From positions 20,201-84,200 of the forward strand of contig JAKSDO010000066.1 of the NCBI GenBank assembly GCA_022360055.1: a DNA stretch of 64,000 nucleotides. The letters are read 5' to 3'. A program made the translations under genes and the position numbers. Every line of letters starts with the position of its first letter. Position 1 is the first letter of the stretch. This document shows positions 61,637-64,000 of the stretch, in pieces. The notes beneath the pieces are model-generated. The model had not been told where the DNA came from. It searched no databases and saw only the letters and a program-made list of their open reading frames with translations. Source of the DNA: Cytophagales bacterium. Lineage in GTDB: Bacteria > Bacteroidota > Bacteroidia > Cytophagales > Cyclobacteriaceae.

Positions 61637-62719
61637 TTATTTCTTTAATAAATCAATCAATTGCTTGTTGATATATAAAACTTCTCTGCCGACTTTTTGA
61701 GATTCTAAAATTCCAATTTTTTCCAACTCTTTTAAATATCGAGATGCTGCCTTTCTTTCTACGTCTAAGAGGTTAACAACAAATTCAATTTTTGAATAAG
61801 GTTGCTCAAAAAGTAACTCCACCAATTCCTTTTTATAGATTTTTGGGGCATCGATTCGAACTCTATCAATGGTGTCATCAAGTAGATCTCTAATGGTGTT
61901 TATTTTTTTGATAGTCTGGTTTGAAGTGGTTCCTACTGCTTTTAGCATAAATAATATCCATTCTTCCCATTCCCCAATCCTGTTTGTCTGATTCAATAAG
62001 CGGTAATAGTCAGGTTTGTTTTCAATAATGTATGAACTCAGATACAAAATAGGTATGTCGATTAGGTCATTTAGGATCAGGTATAAAATATTTAGTATTC
62101 TCCCTGTTCTACCATTGCCATCATAAAACGGGTGGATGCTTTCAAATTGATGATGAAGGACGGCAAGGTTGATTAATGGAGATATTTCGTTTTGCTCCCG
62201 ATTGAAATACTCAATAAAGTTTGATAGAAGGTCCAGGATCTCCTTTTTATCCTGGGGTGGAGTATAGACGATTTCTCCTGTAGTGTCATTCTTCAAAACA
62301 GTGCCCGGCATGCTTCTTATACCTGCATCATTTCCTATTAGTTCATGTTGAATTTTGATAATGTCATTTACCCGCAAGAAGCCTTGTTTTTTAATTAAAT
62401 CAAATCCTGTGAAAACCGCTTTTCTGTAATTTACAACTTCCTTTGCCTCCGGTGATATTGTTGATTTGTTTATTGTGAGGGCTTTATACAGTTCATCCTG
62501 TGTTGTGATGATATTTTCGATTTCAGAACTTCCTTTCGCCTCCTGAAGGACGATAGCATTAACCAACATCGATTGATTTGGTATTGTATTTGCCATACCT
62601 TTCAATTCAGCCAAGGCTGCAGTGACCTTGTTAGTTTCTCTCAGTATTTTAATGGATTCGACTTTTTCCCGAGCAGGGGGAAGTTTTTCCAAGATCCGAT
62701 ATGGTGCTTTTTGTCCCAT
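61637..62719 (-). CDS. Fic/DOC family AMPylase with N-terminal inhibitory motif and winged helix
   Basis: This is a 360-residue Fic protein. The catalytic motif is HPFYDGNGRTGR (196-207), fully canonical. An N-terminal SxxxEN-type inhibitory segment (Ser64-x3-Glu68-Asn69 in KGSSEIENI) puts it in the class that carries its own autoinhibition. The C-terminal 85 residues form a winged-helix-like region (EFVVNLLDVERKAASRYLKELEKIGILE). It should transfer AMP to a target protein. It has no partner gene and lies in the AT-rich accessory region. Confidence 0.93.
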   Translation of the reverse strand: MGQKAPYRILEKLPPAREKVESIKILRETNKVTAALAELKGMANTIPNQSMLVNAIVLQEAKGSSEIENIITTQDELYKALTINKSTISPEAKEVVNYRKAVFTGFDLIKKQGFLRVNDIIKIQHELIGNDAGIRSMPGTVLKNDTTGEIVYTPPQDKKEILDLLSNFIEYFNREQNEISPLINLAVLHHQFESIHPFYDGNGRTGRILNILYLILNDLIDIPILYLSSYIIENKPDYYRLLNQTNRIGEWEEWILFMLKAVGTTSNQTIKKINTIRDLLDDTIDRVRIDAPKIYKKELVELLFEQPYSKIEFVVNLLDVERKAASRYLKELEKIGILESQKVGREVLYINKQLIDLLKK

Positions 62720-62830
62720 ATTTTTACAACTTGTACCAAAAAGATTAAAATTAGTACATATTATTGAATAATGCGACTTTTAAGTACAGGTTAGGTTTTG
62801 CTTAGTTATACTCTTGCACATTTTAATAAG

Positions 62831-63388
62831 CTATTTTGGAATCAAATGCTCCATAAATTTCTTCCTGGAGGAGTCTTCGAAGCTATCCAGGTATGCTTCA
62901 GTTGTTTGAAGTGATTTATGCCCAAGAGATTCGCTGATAAATTCAGTTGGAGCACCCGATCTTTTAAGTACAGTTGCAAAAGAGTGTCTTGCCGCATAGG
63001 TTGTGAGTGGTTTATCATAGCCTATTTCTTTGCCGATATCTTTCATGTATTTGTTGATGGTCTTGACAAACTGATCCTTATCCTTCTGCTTTTGAAGCTC
63101 ACTTATATCTTTTCTTAACACAGGAAAGATATAATCTTCTTCTTTTTTCTTTTTCACAGACCACCTTTTTATTATCTCCTTTGCTTTTGGCAGCAGTGTG
63201 ATAACAATAGGTTTTGGGGTTTGAATAGTGTTTGAAGTTTTGTACCTGTCATATTGAATTGAATCACCTACCAGATTTTTAAATTTCAGACTGATGATGT
63301 CCTTAATATTCATGCCATTACACAAATAGGAAAATAGCCAAATATCCCTAACAAAATGTTGAGTAGAACCTTCGATAACTTTATTCAC
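62831..63388 (-). pseudogene. Truncated tyrosine recombinase/integrase
   Basis: This open frame of 185 codons from GTG 63388 contains only the catalytic part of a Bacteroidota-type phage integrase: RDIWLFSYLCNGMNIKDIISLKFKN, KPLTTYAARHSFATVLKRSG and LGHKSLQTTEAYLDSF with the nucleophile Tyr. The expected upstream arm-binding and SAM-like domains are missing. The frame stays open only to 63424, after which a TGA stops it, and the sequence beyond is not integrase-like. It is an inactive remnant, or the gene was split by a rearrangement near 63420. Confidence 0.75.
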
Positions 63389-63424
63389 ACCATATGTAGA
63401 TTTCTGTGATAAATAAATTTGGTA

Positions 63425-64000
63425 TCATTGGCAGAATTCTAAGATTGCCTGGTGAATAGCCTTTGCCATTTATCCATCCGCTATCGATTTATGAAGAATT
63501 GAAGTTCGAAGAAAAGCAATTCCAGATTTAAGTATGACTATTTCAAAACAAAGTATCATTATTGTACAGATCAGAATTAGGTAGATTGATACAAGCTATC
63601 GGCACATGGTTATGATTTAGTCACATTAATGGTGCAATAATTCTTGAGAAGGTATTTGGGGATATCAATTTTGCACTATCCCAGGATCAATTGAATGATT
63701 TTATTGAAGAAGAAGCGGAACACCTATTTCGATGAGCAAGGAAATATTGCAGTGAGCCATACTGAAGTTCACATTCATATGGAGTAATCTATCGTTTGAT
63801 TGGATTTTGCAAGTCCATATCTTTATCAAACAATTATGGCAAGAATTAGACAATTCTGGTCATGTTTTTAGGTGAAATCATTTATTACATTTCAACTGGT
63901 GATTTTATACAAGGAGAACATCTTCATACCCAATTAATAAATTGCGTCTTCCAGAAATCTTAAGATTGATATAGATTCAAAAGACCATGAGGAATCCAAA
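63425..64000. other. Last 580 bp without intact genes
   Basis: Reading frames on both strands are broken every 20-60 codons. Short plus-strand runs, for example about 63545-63735 (LLYRSELGRLIQAIGTW... and AIILEKVFGDINFALSQDQLNDFIEEEAEHLF), could be parts of a decayed gene interrupted by stops. I cannot name a family. No tRNA, hairpin or long repeat is seen. Confidence 0.4.

Noticed and set aside
63545..63735. Possible transposase remnant at the right end
   Set aside because: Short frames only, with no recognisable DDE motif or terminal inverted repeats, so no family is named.

Overview
The window is a chromosomal segment of a member of the Bacteroidota, most likely an aerobic or facultative, probably marine or sediment-dwelling member of the Cytophagales. 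The evidence is a SusC/SusD polysaccharide-utilisation locus controlled by an ECF sigma/FecR pair, a type IX secretion sorting domain, TTTG-N19-TAnnTTTG promoter architecture, ExbB-ExbD-ExbD gene order and MutM-free housekeeping blocks typical of that group. The species cannot be named from the sequence alone.

Layout. (1) 1-2703: the N-terminal 901 codons of a large membrane-anchored protein that runs off the left edge. (2) 2819-7308: an alpha/beta hydrolase, then a complete-looking arsenosugar set (DUF2064 transferase, AhpD-like protein, radical SAM ArsS, methyltransferase ArsM). (3) 7381-18739, all minus strand: ECF sigma, FecR, SusC, SusD, parallel beta-helix protein, GH16 glucanase, a truncated VCBS/UnbV-like lipoprotein and a sulfatase, i.e. 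a polysaccharide-utilisation locus for a probably sulfated glycan. (4) 19269-20138: an unknown secreted protein. (5) 20530-27054: a sulfur/redox operon with a Tat-exported molybdopterin oxidoreductase, ferredoxin subunit, NrfD-type membrane subunit, two YeeE/YedE halves and two rhodanese-like proteins that have Ser at the usual catalytic Cys position. (6) 27308-31560: AAA/DUF4143 ATPase, PPK2 and a TPR histidine kinase. (7) 31843-39740: housekeeping genes (greA, HIT, ruvC, a glycosyltransferase, an OppC-like permease, a PP2C phosphatase, a deacetylase, TatD, asparaginase). (8) 39820-45949: tRNA-Ser, ExbB-X-ExbD-ExbD, UMF1-type MFS, SLC13 permease, a nuclease-fold protein. (9) 46261-50505: a sodium-pumping methylmalonyl-CoA decarboxylase operon with methylmalonyl-CoA epimerase. 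(10) 50875-57363: Crp/Fnr regulator, second DUF2064 transferase, a minimal T9SS-sorted protein, asnS, rpoN, a PAP2-like membrane protein and a PorT-like barrel. (11) 57583-64000: tRNA-Arg(ACG) followed by a visibly more AT-rich accessory stretch with a frameshifted metalloprotease, an HxlR regulon, a Fic protein and an N-terminally truncated integrase, which looks like a decayed island.

The most unusual signal is a dispersed repeat of about 90 bp, seen in six copies at four loci (17803-17893, 26345-26523, 49985-50074, 52155-52335). It always lies in the same orientation as the following gene and ends exactly at that gene's ATG. The downstream genes are unrelated (FecR, rhodanese, carboxylase, DUF2064 transferase). 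The repeat itself begins with ATGAAACCGG and two loci hold tandem copies. It behaves like a mobile or self-duplicating 5'-leader module. Other repeat structures include two MITE/REP-like elements with terminal inverted repeats, a four-unit 22-bp array before the DUF4143 ATPase, and related sequences flanking that ATPase on both sides.
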